DNA of 64,000 nt. Source: Catonia carolina. Taxonomy: Eukaryota > Arthropoda > Insecta > Hemiptera > Achilidae. The DNA is taken from the NCBI GenBank assembly GCA_035578175.1, contig JAQMRL010000004.1:76807401-76871400 (forward strand), in the 5' to 3' direction. The notes beneath the pieces were generated by a model. It searched no databases and had not been told where the DNA came from. It saw nothing but the letters and a program-made list of their open reading frames with translations. A program made the translations under genes and the position numbers. Shown here one piece after another: positions 34,990 to 45,523 of the stretch. Position 1 is the stretch's first letter. Each line of letters opens with the position of its first letter.

Positions 34990-35695
34990 AAACTGTAAAA
35001 AACTCACTAAACTATACTCTACAGACGCACGCAACTAACTGAACAAATTAGTCTTAATATTTATAATGATCTGCCCATAACAGACAGGTGGAGTGTCAAT
35101 TTATTTACACTCAATCTGTCCATTGCAGGGCTAAAATAAATAGTTCTGTTTCTTATCACATGGTCAGCCAATTAAATGACTGAATCATTTAAGAACAGAA
35201 GAGGTAGAGGTGCAAAAGACACTAATCAGAGTTATCTCCTCTGAAAGTAATGAATTTCATTATACAGCCAGACCCTCTGGTGAATGAAGTGAAGGGTGTC
35301 ATTTGCAGAGTGGAAAATCTGTGCTTTTCAGAGGGCCTGGCATGCTGATAAGCGTAATTTTTCACTCGGTGAGGAAGGCAATGAAAAACCACCTCACTCC
35401 TTGTTTTACTTAGTAAAACCTCTACAGGTTCAAACCAGCCTTTTGGCTGATGACCTAAACAAACAACATTTATAATGAACAGAAAATCATCTATGAAAAC
35501 GAATAAATCACATCATTTTGTCTGACAGATTATTAATAACAGTGAAAACAAAGCGTAGTGACCATGTGAGTTGCACATTACAGTAGCGACTGTACACTTT
35601 GTGACTGTACCGTCGTTGCATGGCGAGGAGCGAAGAGTGGAGTAGATAAACACCGAAGCTGCTTGTGCCAACTCGAATTTTCCAAGATATAATTG
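34990..35695 (+). repeat. D repeat, first copy
   Basis: Apart from the C insertion it matches 60845-61150 (CTACAGACGCACGCAACTAA, GGAGTAGATAAACACCGAAG). In both places D is followed by an old HINE in the same orientation, so D may be the 5' extension of a longer relative. Confidence 0.65.
35070..35467 (+). mobile_element. C element
   Basis: Flanked by ATTTATAATGA (35059-35069, 35468-35478). Complete from CTGCCCATAACAG to the AAC-rich tail. Confidence 0.8.
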
Positions 35696-35886
35696 TTTAT
35701 TCGTGCAAATTTTACCTTTTTATGATTTTCTCAAAAACGCTCCCAACAATTTTTTTAAAATAGCCTCATTTACTAAATTCTGTACGCTCTACAAGATAAT
35801 GTAAGCGCCACCTACATCTGGTAAAATTCTTGGGGGTTACGCTTTCATGGTAATAATTGTCTTTTCTTTTAAGATTCCAGACTTTA

Positions 35887-37214
35887 CGAGGGGGGGTACC
35901 CAAAAGTATCCGGAATAGCTCTGCTGTGGGCGGAGCTTGTGCAGTACAAATTCCGCCACTAGGCTGCTTGTAGCGCTACTCATTGCCAGTTCAATGCCAT
36001 TTTGTTCGTTGATCTAGCTTGTTCTGTTCTCGTGCAGTGATTGTTCTCGCTAGTGCTGTTTTGTGCTCGTGTCGTTTTTTCATGATGGCAAGTTTTAATG
36101 AACAACGTGCGGCTGTGAAATTTTGCTTCTTGCTCGGTAAAAAACGCCGCGGAAACAGTTGTAATGTTGAACACAGCTTACAAAGACGACGCTATTGGAA
36201 AAACCCAAGTGTCACGAGTGGTTTTTGTGCTTTAAAAATGGCGACATGTCGATTGAGAACAAACTCGTTCTGGGACGACCCGTCGACTTCCCGAACAGAC
36301 GAAAATGTTGTGAAAGTGAAAGAAATTGTACGAACAGACCGACGACAGACCATTGACCAAATATTACAGGTTAGTGGGTTATCTTGGAGCTCAGTCCAAC
36401 GCATTTTAACAGAAGACTTGAAAATGAAAAGATCGCTGCCAAGTTTGTGCCTCGGGTTCTGACAGACACTCAAAAGGAACGTCGAATTGAAACGTGTAGT
36501 GATTTGAAACAACAGTTTGAAACTGATCCAGATTTCATGTCAAAGATCATTACGGGTGACGAGTCTTGGTGCTATGGGTACGACCCAGAAACCAAACAAC
36601 AATCCAGTCAATGGAAGACTTCATTATCACCCCGACCAAAAAAAAGTCATCAAGTCAGATCGAACATCAAAACAATGCTGATTTGTTTTTTTGATGTGAG
36701 GGGAATTGTCCATTCAGAGTTCGTTCCACCAGGCCAGACGGTAAATCAAGCTTTTTATCTTGAAGTGTTAAGAAGACTACGAAACAGCATTCGTCGTAAA
36801 AGACCTAATTTGTGGCAGACAGGGGACTGGTTTTTCCACCACGACAACGCGCCTGCACACACGGCAATCTCGGTTACCCAGTTTTTGGCGAAAAAACGGC
36901 ATGGTTTTGCTACCACACGCACCGTACTCACCCGATCTGGCTCCGTGTGATTTTTTCTTGTTCCCACGCATGAAAAGGGGCATGAAAGGTCTCCGATTTA
37001 ACAACGTTGATGATGTCAAGAAAAAAACGACGGATGAGCTGGCAGCCATCACTGAAGAGGAGTACAAAAAATGTTTTGAACAGTGGAAGCACCGGTGGGA
37101 CAAATGTATTAGTTGTAATGGAGAGTATTTTGAAGGGGATAAGGTTCTTTTGTAAAAAAATTAAAAATAAATAGTTTTAAAAAATAATTCCGGTTTCTTT
37201 TGGGTACACCCTCG
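35887..37214 (+). mobile_element. mariner element 1
   Basis: 1328 bp between TA duplications (35885-35886, 37215-37216). Terminal repeats CGAGGG.GGTACCCAAAAG with subterminal CCGGAAT are inverted at the ends. It contains a frameshifted transposase. Confidence 0.9.
36085..37155 (+). pseudogene. mariner transposase, frameshifted
   Basis: Starts MASFNEQRAAVKFCFLLGKK; the frame is lost after residue 20 and recovered by 36270 (STSRTDENVVKVKEIVRTDR). It shifts again near 36450 (KFVPRVLTDTQKERRIE) and near 36900, ending CISCNGEYFEGDKVLL. Catalytic blocks are visible: TGDESW (first Asp), HHDNAPAH (second) and YSPDLAPCDFFLFP (third), the D,D34D layout of mariners. Intact members have about 350 residues. 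At least three frameshifts make it non-functional. Confidence 0.9.
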
Positions 37215-37470
37215 TATATGCATTTTAGGGCAAAAACGTAACATATAAAATCAAAGCTGTAGAAAGTTAAAAACATACAACTATTTGTTTCTACAATGTT
37301 TAGTTTAGTGTCCATTAGTGATTTTCTGTATTTTTCTCATCAAAATCAGTAAAATATTTAATTTTTTAATATTGCAGCCTTAGTATGCATTTTAGGACAA
37401 AAGTGTATACGAGGTGTGGTTATTAATAACGAGACTGACGTAAAAAATTTAATTTTAATTTTATACATAA

Positions 37471-37780
37471 TCACTTATTGTCACCTACAATATACACCCC
37501 TTCTCTATCCCTACAACGCTCCAAGAGAATTTTCCATTGTTGGAAACAGTGCTGGAAGTCATCTTCTGTCACCTCCTTCAGGACATGTGCCGCTTTCTTT
37601 TTTACAGCTTCCACAGACTCAAATCTTGTCCCTCTTAATGCAGATATCACCTTAGGGAACAGGTAGAAGTCAAATGGTGCAAGATCTAGTGAATAAGGTG
37701 GATATTCTAACACTGAGATGCTGTATTTGGCTAGGAACCTCTTGACAGATAATATGCTGGCGCATTGTCTTAGTGGAGAA
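37471..37780 (-). pseudogene. mariner 2 transposase C-terminus (left copy)
   Basis: Encodes EYPPYSLDLAPFDFYLFPKV (third catalytic block, SLDLAPFDF for the usual SPDLAPCDF), then FQHCFQQWKILLERC and GDNK. The N-terminal two thirds are absent. Confidence 0.8.
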
Positions 37781-38069
37781 CCCATGATTTGTCCTTCCAT
37801 ATTTCGGGGCGTGTTTTCCTTACTCTTTGACATAGTTTAGAAAGTACCTCAAGGTAGTAATATTGATTAATTGTTTGACCTTCAGGAACCCAGTGAAGGT
37901 ACACAATCCCATGGATATATAAAAAACGTTTATCTTTGCTTTAAATTTTGACTTACTTTTTTGGCTATCGGTGAAGTTCAGCTCTTCCAGAGCATGGATT
38001 GGCGCTTCGTTTCCGGATAATAAGTAAAAAAAACCACATTTCACCACATGATATTATCTTCTACCTGTT

Positions 38070-38250
38070 CCCTTAGGTGAAATCTGTATTAAAAGGGAAA
38101 AGATTTGAGTCTGTGGAAGCTGTAAAAGAGAAAGCGGCACGCGTAGGAGCTGACAGAAGATGACTTCCAGCACTGTTTCCAACAATGGAAAATTTGCATG
38201 GAGTGTTGTAGGGATAGAGAAGGAGTGTATATTGAAGGCGACAAAACGTG
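38070..38250 (+). pseudogene. mariner 2 transposase C-terminus (right copy)
   Basis: Inverted duplicate of the left copy: VKSVLKGKRFESVEAVKEKA, then broken by a frameshift before FQHCFQQW-equivalent sequence. Confidence 0.7.
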
Positions 38251-38337
38251 ATTATGTATAAAATTAAAATTAAATTTTTTACGTCAGTCTCGTTATTTAA
38301 TAGCCACATCTCGTATAAGTTACAGGAAATTAAAAAT

Positions 38338-39273
38338 CTGGTGTGAAACACTCACACAACTTTCTCTTGCCAATGCAAATAATTAATAATAAACCTAACA
38401 TTATTAATAAAATATTAGAAATAAACAAAAACTAACCTCAAAAACATAACCTTATTTTAATCATGAGTGAATGACGCAAAATGACAATCGAACTCAGTTT
38501 GGCTTAGAAATAGGGAAAATCACGCTTTCACGCTAAACTAGACTCTGTAGAGAAAAATGCTCAAAACAAAAGTTGTAGATCTTTTAATTTTCTATAAATT
38601 TAATTATATACACTTTTGTCGTAAAATGTAAGACCGAAATGTTAAAAAAATAGATTTTTCTCACGTTTTCGTGAGAAAAAAAACAGAAAATCGCAAATTA
38701 CCGCTAAACTAAGCGTTATACAAAAAAATGTTTGAAATAAAAGTTGTAGGTTTTTAAATTCTCTACAACTTTTATTATATAAGTTTTTGCGCTAAAATTT
38801 ATATTAAAGCCGTAATCTTAAAAAAACAACGTTTTTACGTGAAAACAGCCTCACCGAGAATTTCAGCAAACATGGCGCCTACCCTATCTTGTAGAGAATA
38901 AAAAATTGAGTAAAATAGCCGATTTTAAAAAAAATCGTAGGACCAGTTTTTGAGAAAATCGCAAAAAACTGAAAAATTATACGAATAAACTACTACTTCC
39001 GGTTGACCGATTTTGATGAAAATGTTCGTGTCGCGTCCGGTAGTGGTATGTAACTTAAGTTTCAAGTTTCAAGTTCGTACGATGTTCCGTTCTTGAGATA
39101 TTCTGTTCACACACAGACACACACACACACACACACAGACCAATCGCTAAAAACATGTTTTTTGGATTCAGGGGGTCTGAAAACGTATAGATCCGGTGAA
39201 AACTCGATTTCGAAAAATCGACATGAAAACAATACTTTCCTTCCTATATATTCATATAGGCAAGAGAAAGTAA
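38338..39273 (-). mobile_element. HINE, full-length copy
   Basis: AATCTGGTGTG to GGCAAGAGAAAGTAAAAA, CA tract at 39108-39137. Bases 38640-38670 carry a small deletion. Confidence 0.85.
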
Positions 39274-39284
39274 AAAACCTACAA

Positions 39285-39450
39285 CTTTTACTTCAAGAAT
39301 TTTCTTCTACAAAGCCTAGTTTAGTATCAATAAGTGTTATTCCGTATTTTAAGATCTACAGAGGTTGATTTTCATTTTGCGTCATTCTCTTATAATTAAT
39401 ATTAGGTTATGTTTATAATGTTATAGTTTACTAATGATTTAACATAGGTT
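39285..39450 (+). mobile_element. HINE fragment, diverged
   Basis: Contains GCGTCATTCTCTTATAATTA and an altered 3' end, directly before the next copy. Confidence 0.55.
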
Positions 39451-39456
39451 TCAGTT

Positions 39457-40389
39457 TTTACTTTCTCTTGCCTACATGAATATATAGGAAGGAAAGTATT
39501 GTTTTCATGTCGATTTTTCAAAATCGAGTTTTCACTGCATCTACACGTTTTCAGACCCCCTGAACCCCAAAAAACATGTTTTTAGCGATTGGTCTGTGTG
39601 TGTGTGTGTGTATACAAAATATCTCAAGAACGGAACACCGTATGAACTTTAAACTTGAAACTTAAGTTACATACCACTACCGGACCCGACACGAAAATTT
39701 TCATCAAAATCGGTCAACCGGAAGTAGTAGTTTATTCGTGTAATTTTTCAATTTTTTGCGATTTTCTCAAAAACTGGTCCTACGATTTTTTTAAAAATCG
39801 CCTGGGTTACTCAATTTTTTATTTTCTACAAGATAGGGTAGGCGCCATGTTTGCTGAAATTCTTGGTGAGGCTGTTTTTATGTAAAAAAGTGTTTTTTTT
39901 AAGATTACGGCTTTAATATGTATTACAGCGCAAAAATTTATAAAACCAAAGTTGTAGAGAATTTAAAATTCTACAACTTTTATTTCAAACATTTTTTTGT
40001 ATAACGCTTATTTTAGCGGTAATTAACGATTTTCTGTTTTTTCTCACAAAAACGTGTGAAAAATCAATTTTTTTAAGATTTCGGACTTGGTATCCATTTT
40101 ATGACAAAAGTGTATTAATCAAATTTATAGAAAATTAAAAGATCTACAACTTTAATTAGAGCATTTTTCTCTACAGAGCCTAGTTTAGCATGAAAGAGTG
40201 ATTTTCTGTATTTTTAAGGCAAACTGAGATTGATTTTCATTTTGCGTCTTTCATATATGATTAAAATTAGGTTATGTTTATTGAGGTTAGTTTTTTGTTT
40301 ATTTCTAATGTTTTATTACTAATGTTAGGTTTATTGTTAATTATTTGCACTGGCAAGAGAAAGTTGTGTGAGTGTTTTCACACCAGATT
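39457..40389 (+). mobile_element. HINE, full-length copy
   Basis: ACTTTCTCTTGCC to GTGTGAGTGTTTTCACACCAGA, with one extra T in the terminal loop. Short TG tract at 39595-39612. Confidence 0.85.
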
Positions 40390-40394
40390 TTTAA

Positions 40395-40955
40395 AAATAA
40401 ATATCTTTTATAAAATGACATGCAATTTTTATTAAAATGCAATATATTCCCATTAATAAATCAGAAAAATTAAAAATTTATTTACATACAATAGGTATGT
40501 AGGCTACATGAATTAACAAATTTTATTAGATATACATCATTAAAGTAATATAAAAACAATTATTTATTTTAAATAAATAATTTATTATTTCAAATAAAAT
40601 ATACCTAGTAAAAACTAACTAAGTTAATTACAAATAGTTTATTGTAAAAAAAACAATTATAAATCGTAACCACCTTCCTTTTATTTCTTGAAAACACAAG
40701 ACATAAAAAAGGAAATTAAAATGTATGTATTAGATTGCACTTAATTGATCATTAAAATTCTTATTTATAACAATAATAATTTACTTATTCATTTATTACA
40801 TTGTATTTCATCATTATAAACTACAGTATGTCATAAAATATTGTTTATTTGTGATGCAATGAAAAATTTTCACAAAGTTGTAAATCAAACCTACTGATGT
40901 TTATGTCCGTAATTCAGAAAATAACCATTTCACCATCAAGGTGATGCAAAACTAT
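40395..40955. other. No gene seen
   Basis: AT-rich, simple A/T palindromes only. Confidence 0.5.
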
Positions 40956-40959
40956 GAAG

Positions 40960-41140
40960 GAATTTTTTAAAAATTGAATTCACATCAATTGCTTGGTCAT
41001 CAGTAACTACTTCAGGTTGTGGAATTGTAACAATTGGATTAACTCATAATAATTTCCAGACTATAAAATATGAATCAATGCCAAGACCTTCTAAATTCTA
41101 TGCTAGCGCGCAAACAACTATGCCAAAAAGGCAGTCAGCA
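40960..41140 (-). mobile_element. Degenerate S1-like SINE
   Basis: Diverged tail and head (TTTCCAGACTATAAA, ATTCTATGCTAGCGCGCA) aligned to the minus-strand S1 copy at 32270. Confidence 0.35.
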
Positions 41141-41301
41141 AGATAGTATTGTTTATATGAGAAATTTGTGTAGAAATATTAGAGTACAAAAATAAATCTT
41201 TATAATGCATCCTGCAGTTTGAAATATTTCTATTTCATATAATGAATTAATATAATAATTTCACTAACCTTCTTTTTAAACTGCGTCACCTTTATTTTAT
41301 T

Positions 41302-41345
41302 CCTACTTACACGTGTTTCGGTGGATCCACCATCATCAGAGTAAA
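41302..41345 (-). ncRNA. Hammerhead ribozyme motif, - arm
   Basis: Mirror copy in the left arm with the same conserved bases: CUGAUGA (41339-41333), GGUG/CACC, GAAAC, GUA. Being in the inverted arm, either transcription direction yields one intact motif. Confidence 0.6.
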
Positions 41346-41561
41346 TAAAAAATTGAAACTAAAAATTTTTTTTCATTTATTTAAAATTTACAGAAGATGA
41401 TACATCTTCAGTCACTTGTATAAAACTCAAAATTGAAATACAAGTGAAATTGAAATACAAGTGAAATTGAAATACAAGTTTTTTATACAAGTGACTGAAG
41501 ATGTATCATCTTCTGTAAATTTTAAATAAATGAAAAAAAATTTTTAGTTTCAATTTTTTAT

Positions 41562-41604
41562 TTACTCTGATGATGGTGGATCCACCGAAACACGTGTAAG
41601 TAGG
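41562..41604 (+). ncRNA. Hammerhead ribozyme motif, + arm
   Basis: Core CUGAUGA (41567-41573), stem II GGUG/CACC with loop GAUC (one unpaired U after the core), GAA-AC (41587-41591), loop ACGU, GU-A (41596-41598, predicted cleavage after A41598). Stem I: UACU before the core pairs with AGUA after the cleavage site, extendable by G-U pairs. The two-bp stem III suggests it would work as a dimer, as reported for hammerheads of Penelope-like elements. Confidence 0.6.
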
Positions 41605-41800
41605 AATAAAATAAAGGTGACGCAGTTTAAAAAGAAGGTTAGTGAAATTATTATATTAATTCATTATATGAAATAGAAATATTAGAGTACAGGTCATTTG
41701 TTCTAGCTAGAAGCTCTCCCACCAACGCTCTGTGCCGCTGAGCTGTTCTGTTTAGTGGTGGGGGAAGCACCTCGAAGGGAAGTGATCAGTCTCTCCATAG

Positions 41801-42993
41801 TAGTGATGTGAAGCTCATGAGCGAGTCGCACAAAAGAGCTAGCTCTTTTAACTGAGCGGTGAGCTACCAGCTCTTTTATTTTGAACGACGAGCACACCAG
41901 CACACCGAGCGTTTCTCCACACGCAGCACGCTCTTCGCCAGAGCTGACTTGTAAATTCCTCCACGACTAAACCACTTTTCTCAAGTCGCATCATAGCAAG
42001 GACTACCTATACCTAAACGCTGCATGAAATGTATACATTTCGTATCAAACTCTGCCACTGTTTGTGAGGGTGCGGAGAGGGGGTCATTATTCTTTCATAC
42101 CATTGGCGGGATCTGGGGGGGGCAAGGGGGGGCACTTGCCCCCCCCAATATTCTACTGGTATACATTTTTAACCAAGTTAGTGTATCGAAAAAATAATTT
42201 TAGTCTAGCTATCATGGAAAATATTTTGAAGTTGACATTTTGGCGTCTTAAAGAATATTTCACAATCAATTTGTATGTGCAATAAAGCATTTAATCAGGT
42301 AGGGTGTGCTTAAGTGGAGGGAAATTTGTGGAGGGTCAGTTGACGAACCTGCGCGCTGATTCCTTCTGTTTTGATGAGTATTGAGAGGGAGCTCACTTTT
42401 CTTTTACATCAATTGGGAGTTAAAATGACGTTTTAACGTTAAAATCCCAACAAAATTTACTTTTTAATTTAGCCTAAAAACAGCCCTAAAATTGAGTTGA
42501 AGGCAATAAAAATCTCAAAATTTTCCGGGGGAGGTCCCCCGGACCCCCCCCCCTTGTGCTGGGGGGTATTCCATACCCCCCAGACCCCCCCGTATTTGCC
42601 CCCCCAATGTTTCATACTGTACAACAACCCTGAGACAAGTGGTTGTAAAATACCACTGTACTGTAGCAATTTTACCAAGTGCATACGAAACAAAGATAGA
42701 CACATGACAAAAATTTGTGTGTGGAAAGGGATGCATGAACATTCAGGTTGACGCACGCGCAAACAACGTGCTGTGTGCGAAGGAGTGAGCGAAAGTCACC
42801 CTCGGCTCGACTCACTCTCTGTTTATTCACATTCAGCTCAGTGCTGTCGTATTAGAATCTGCTAGCTCACTGCCACAGTTCACCCCGTCTCATCGTTCAA
42901 TTGTACGGCACGCTCTGTGCCGTTCACTCAAGTGTGCGGAGCGGGGTGTGGGGTGTGCTAGCTCACCTATTTTACTGTGCCGTCCCATGACTA
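41801..42993. mobile_element. hAT-type element
   Basis: 1193 bp flanked by the 8-bp repeat CTCCATAG (41793-41800, 42994-43001). Ends TAGTGATGTGAAGC and (other strand) TAGTCATGGGACGG, with many GAGCTAGCTC-type subterminal repeats. No transposase. It hosts the C/G-rich fragment 42103-42610. Confidence 0.75.
42103..42610 (+). mobile_element. Second hAT-like fragment (G/C-homopolymer type)
   Basis: Starts TTGGCGGGATCTGGGGGG followed by alternating G and C runs, with a C-run region at 42520-42607. This resembles a widespread hAT end (CAGTGGCGGATCTAGG type). The ORFs across it are compositional artefacts. Confidence 0.45.
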
Positions 42994-43244
42994 CTCCATA
43001 GTGCTAGCAGCGTTAATAGCCCCTAAGTGTACTATGAATCCTAAAAACATTGACTGTATGTTGTAATTTTATATTTTTGTTGTTCTATTCCCTTCACAAG
43101 CCTTCAACTCGTGCATTTGGTAGTAGGCCTACTGTTTTATGTACCTATTGTTTTTACTCTTTTCCTTTTTGGTTTTGTTTTTATTAATTTTTCACGTAAC
43201 GGACCAATTTTACTGACCGATGTGCAAAATTGTGTAGCAGAGCT

Positions 43245-43563
43245 ATGGGGATTTCGCGTAGTACAGTTCAAAGAATTTTGAAATATAAAAGAAAAAACCC
43301 TGATACGCTAATCAGAACACCAAGTAAGAGAAGAATGAGAAGGAAAGTGAAGAGTGAAGTGGACGATTTTGATAAGTGTGTTGTGAGAAGAACAATATAA
43401 GATTTTCATAAAACAAACGCTGAATGGCCAACTTTGAATTTGTTACTCCCAGTTTTGCGAGAGAAAATTAATTTCAAAGGAATTAAATGGTCCCTGTGGA
43501 AAATTATTAAAGATATGGGATTCAGATAGAGAAAGGCAAAAGACAACAGAAAATATAAAATTT
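43245..43563 (+). pseudogene. Tc1/IS630-like transposase N-terminus, broken
   Basis: Reads MGISRSTVQRILKYKRK (helix-turn-helix), then DDFDKCVVRRTI, stop, DFHKTNAEWPTLNLLLPVLR, KINFKGIKWSLWKIIKDMGFR, stop, RKAKDNRKY. The order matches the DNA-binding half of insect IS630/Tc1-like transposases. There are two in-frame stops and no catalytic part. Confidence 0.7.
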
Positions 43564-43867
43564 TTAAGTAGTTTTTAGTCTAGCGTAGTAGTTGTAACAG
43601 AGTAGTATATAGTTAGAAAGAGAGGGAATGATCATTAAGTGAGAAGGAGACAACACTTGCCCTGTTGAAACTATCCCTACTCTACCTACTCGCCCTCCCC
43701 TTACAAGCTTCTTCCAAAAACAAATGTACTATAAATATTTGATTCCTTTATTAAATTCATTAGCTTTATCACCACTACGATTCAATTTTCTGAAAATTCC
43801 TTTCAAATCTTTACCGATACTAGATCAGAGGTGCCAAAAATGAAGTTACTAAAATTCATAAATATTT

Positions 43868-43873
43868 ATATAT

Positions 43874-43916
<43 letters not shown>
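43868..43916. repeat. (AT)n microsatellite
   Basis: About 45 bases of alternating AT directly left of the nested transposon. Confidence 0.9.
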
Positions 43917-43922
<6 letters not shown>

Positions 43923-44105
43923 GGTGTTTTATTAAGGACGCAACCCTGATTATAAGAAGATAGAAGTAATACATCGGTAAATTTTCTGTCCCCCAATCGG
44001 TATGTTGGCAACAGTGTACTCAAGGCCAACTTACCTAGACAGTTAAAATGTTCCAGTCAAGCAATAGTGTGGTGACAGCAGTCATTTCGTTATATTTTAT
44101 CAGAA

Positions 44106-44279
44106 ATGGTTTTTTCCACAGAAGAACACGAGTTTATTGTAGAGACTTACAAAGCGAGTAAATCTTACAAATGTGTGCAAGATAAGTTTCAGTTGAAATT
44201 TCCCCGTTCTGCCGTTCCGAATAAATTGTCAATATTGCGTTTGATAAATAAATTCCGTAGAACTGGGAGTGTACTCTAA
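44106..44279 (+). pseudogene. Transposase N-terminal HTH, internally deleted
   Basis: 57 codons: MVFSTEEHEFIVETYKASKS, then CVQDKFQLKFPRSAVPNKLS, then RLINKFRRTGSVL and stop. This is the helix-turn-helix N-terminus (DUF4817-like) shared by many insect Tc1/mariner-type transposases. Sequence soon after (about 44300-44395) reads RKFAANVIKRIRICIEVAGN-HFEHLL and stop, the family's C-terminus, so the catalytic middle was deleted. An inverted partial copy of the N-terminus lies at 44420-44528. Confidence 0.75.
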
Positions 44280-44537
44280 ACTAACATTACAAGTGCGAAT
44301 TCCAGCATTAGTGAACAGAAAATTTGCTGCAAATGTCATTAAACGAATTCGTATCTGTATTGAAGTTGCAGGAAATCACTTCGAACATCTACTGTAAACA
44401 TAAAAGGTTAAATAAATAAAACACGGGGAAATTTCAACTGAAACTTATCTTGCACAGATTTGTAAGATTTACTCGCTATGTAAGTCTCTAAAATAAACAC
44501 GCGTACTACCTTGGAAAAAACCATTGCTTACACAATA

Positions 44538-45372
44538 CAGGGTGATTCACGAAGATATGCAGAAACTTTAGGAGCTCATTGTACATGTAAAAATAATGAA
44601 AAAAGTTTATATAAAGATGGGTCCGGAAATGCTTCGTTTCCGAATTACGGCTAGCGTAAGTTTCGCCCGGGTTTCAGCTCACCAGGTGAAATGAGGTCTT
44701 TCTGAAATTCTTGTAAGGTAGATAAAGAGGCGAATTCAATCATTTCTTATGGTTTTTGATCTGATAAATTGAATAAAACAGGTCCCAGAACTGTAAGTTA
44801 AATAGTTTTTAAGAAAACCAGCGTCAAATGCAAAAAATGGAGTGAAAAACACATTTTTTCATCTTTGGGCAAGAATAAATTTGTTATTTCACCATGAAAC
44901 AGTTAAATTTTTTGAAAAAAAAACATGTTGAAAATTTTATTCTGAACAAACCGGTGTAAATAAAGTACACAGAAAGCGAATAGATGTTTGATTAAATGAA
45001 TTTTTATTCATAACAGTACAAAGTAAAATTAACCGGAAAAACAAAGATGAAAAATTGTTTTTTTCACACAATTTTTTGCATTTGACACTTGTTTTCTCAA
45101 AAACTATTTAACCTACAGTTCTGGGACCTGTTTTATTCAATTAATCAGGTCAAAAACCATAAGAAACAAATGAATTTGTTCCTTAATCTACCTTACCAGA
45201 ATTTCAGAAAGCCCTCATTTCACCTAGTGAGCTGAAATCCGGGCGAAATCTTTCGCTAGCCGTAACTCGGAAACGAAGCATTTCCAGACCCATGTTTATA
45301 TAAAGTTTTTTCATTATTTTTACATGTACAATGAGCTCTCAAGGTTTCTGAATATCTTCGTGAATCACCCTG
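44538..45372. mobile_element. Palindromic MITE (TA target)
   Basis: TA on both sides (44536-44537, 45373-45374). Ends CAGGGTGATTCACGAAGATA and a matching complement at the right; the inverted similarity continues for more than 250 bases per side. Confidence 0.8.
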
Positions 45373-45523
45373 TATAACGAAACAACTGCTGTCACCACAC
45401 TAATGCTTGACTGGAACATTTTAACTGTCTTAGGTAGTTGGCCTTGAGTACACTGTTGCCAACCTACCGAAAATTTACCGATGTATTATTTCTATCTTCT
45501 TATAATCAGGGTTGCGTTCTTAA

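Larger units (their letters stand above)
37410..38313. mobile_element. mariner element 2, foldback form
   Basis: 904 bp between TA (37408-37409, 38314-38315). Ends CGAGGTGTGGTTATTA and (other strand) CGAGATGTGGCTATTA. Both halves carry the 3' part of the same transposase pointing outward, so most of the element is an inverted repeat and its 5' half is lost. Confidence 0.8.
35695..38340 (+). mobile_element. Old HINE interrupted by two mariners
   Basis: Pieces 35695-35886, 37215-37409 and 38314-38335 follow one another in HINE order (GATTTTCTCAAAAACGC, then TGCATTTTAGGGCAAAAACG, then TTTCTGTATTTTTC). They are diverged. Each break is at a TA where a mariner inserted. Confidence 0.65.
41189..41676. 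mobile_element. Penelope-like foldback element with two hammerhead motifs
   Basis: 488 bp flanked by a 15-bp direct repeat AAATATTAGAGTACA (41174-41188, 41677-41691). The start is AAAATAAATCTTTATAATGC; after about 30 bases, arms 41222-41395 and 41485-41676 are inverted copies, with a centre of three GAAATTGAAATACAAGT units. Each arm has a hammerhead-like core. Penelope-like retroelements are known for inverted pseudo-LTRs, hammerhead ribozymes and 12-15 bp duplications, which fits, but no RT is present. A second copy is at 61516-62957. Confidence 0.65.

Noticed and set aside
41395..41490. CRISPR-like regular repeats (GAAATTGAAATACAAGT units)
   Set aside because: Three contiguous units without spacers in the centre of a eukaryotic foldback element.
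42497..42762. Overlapping frames rich in Pro and Gly
   Set aside because: Produced by C and G homopolymer runs of a hAT-like fragment.
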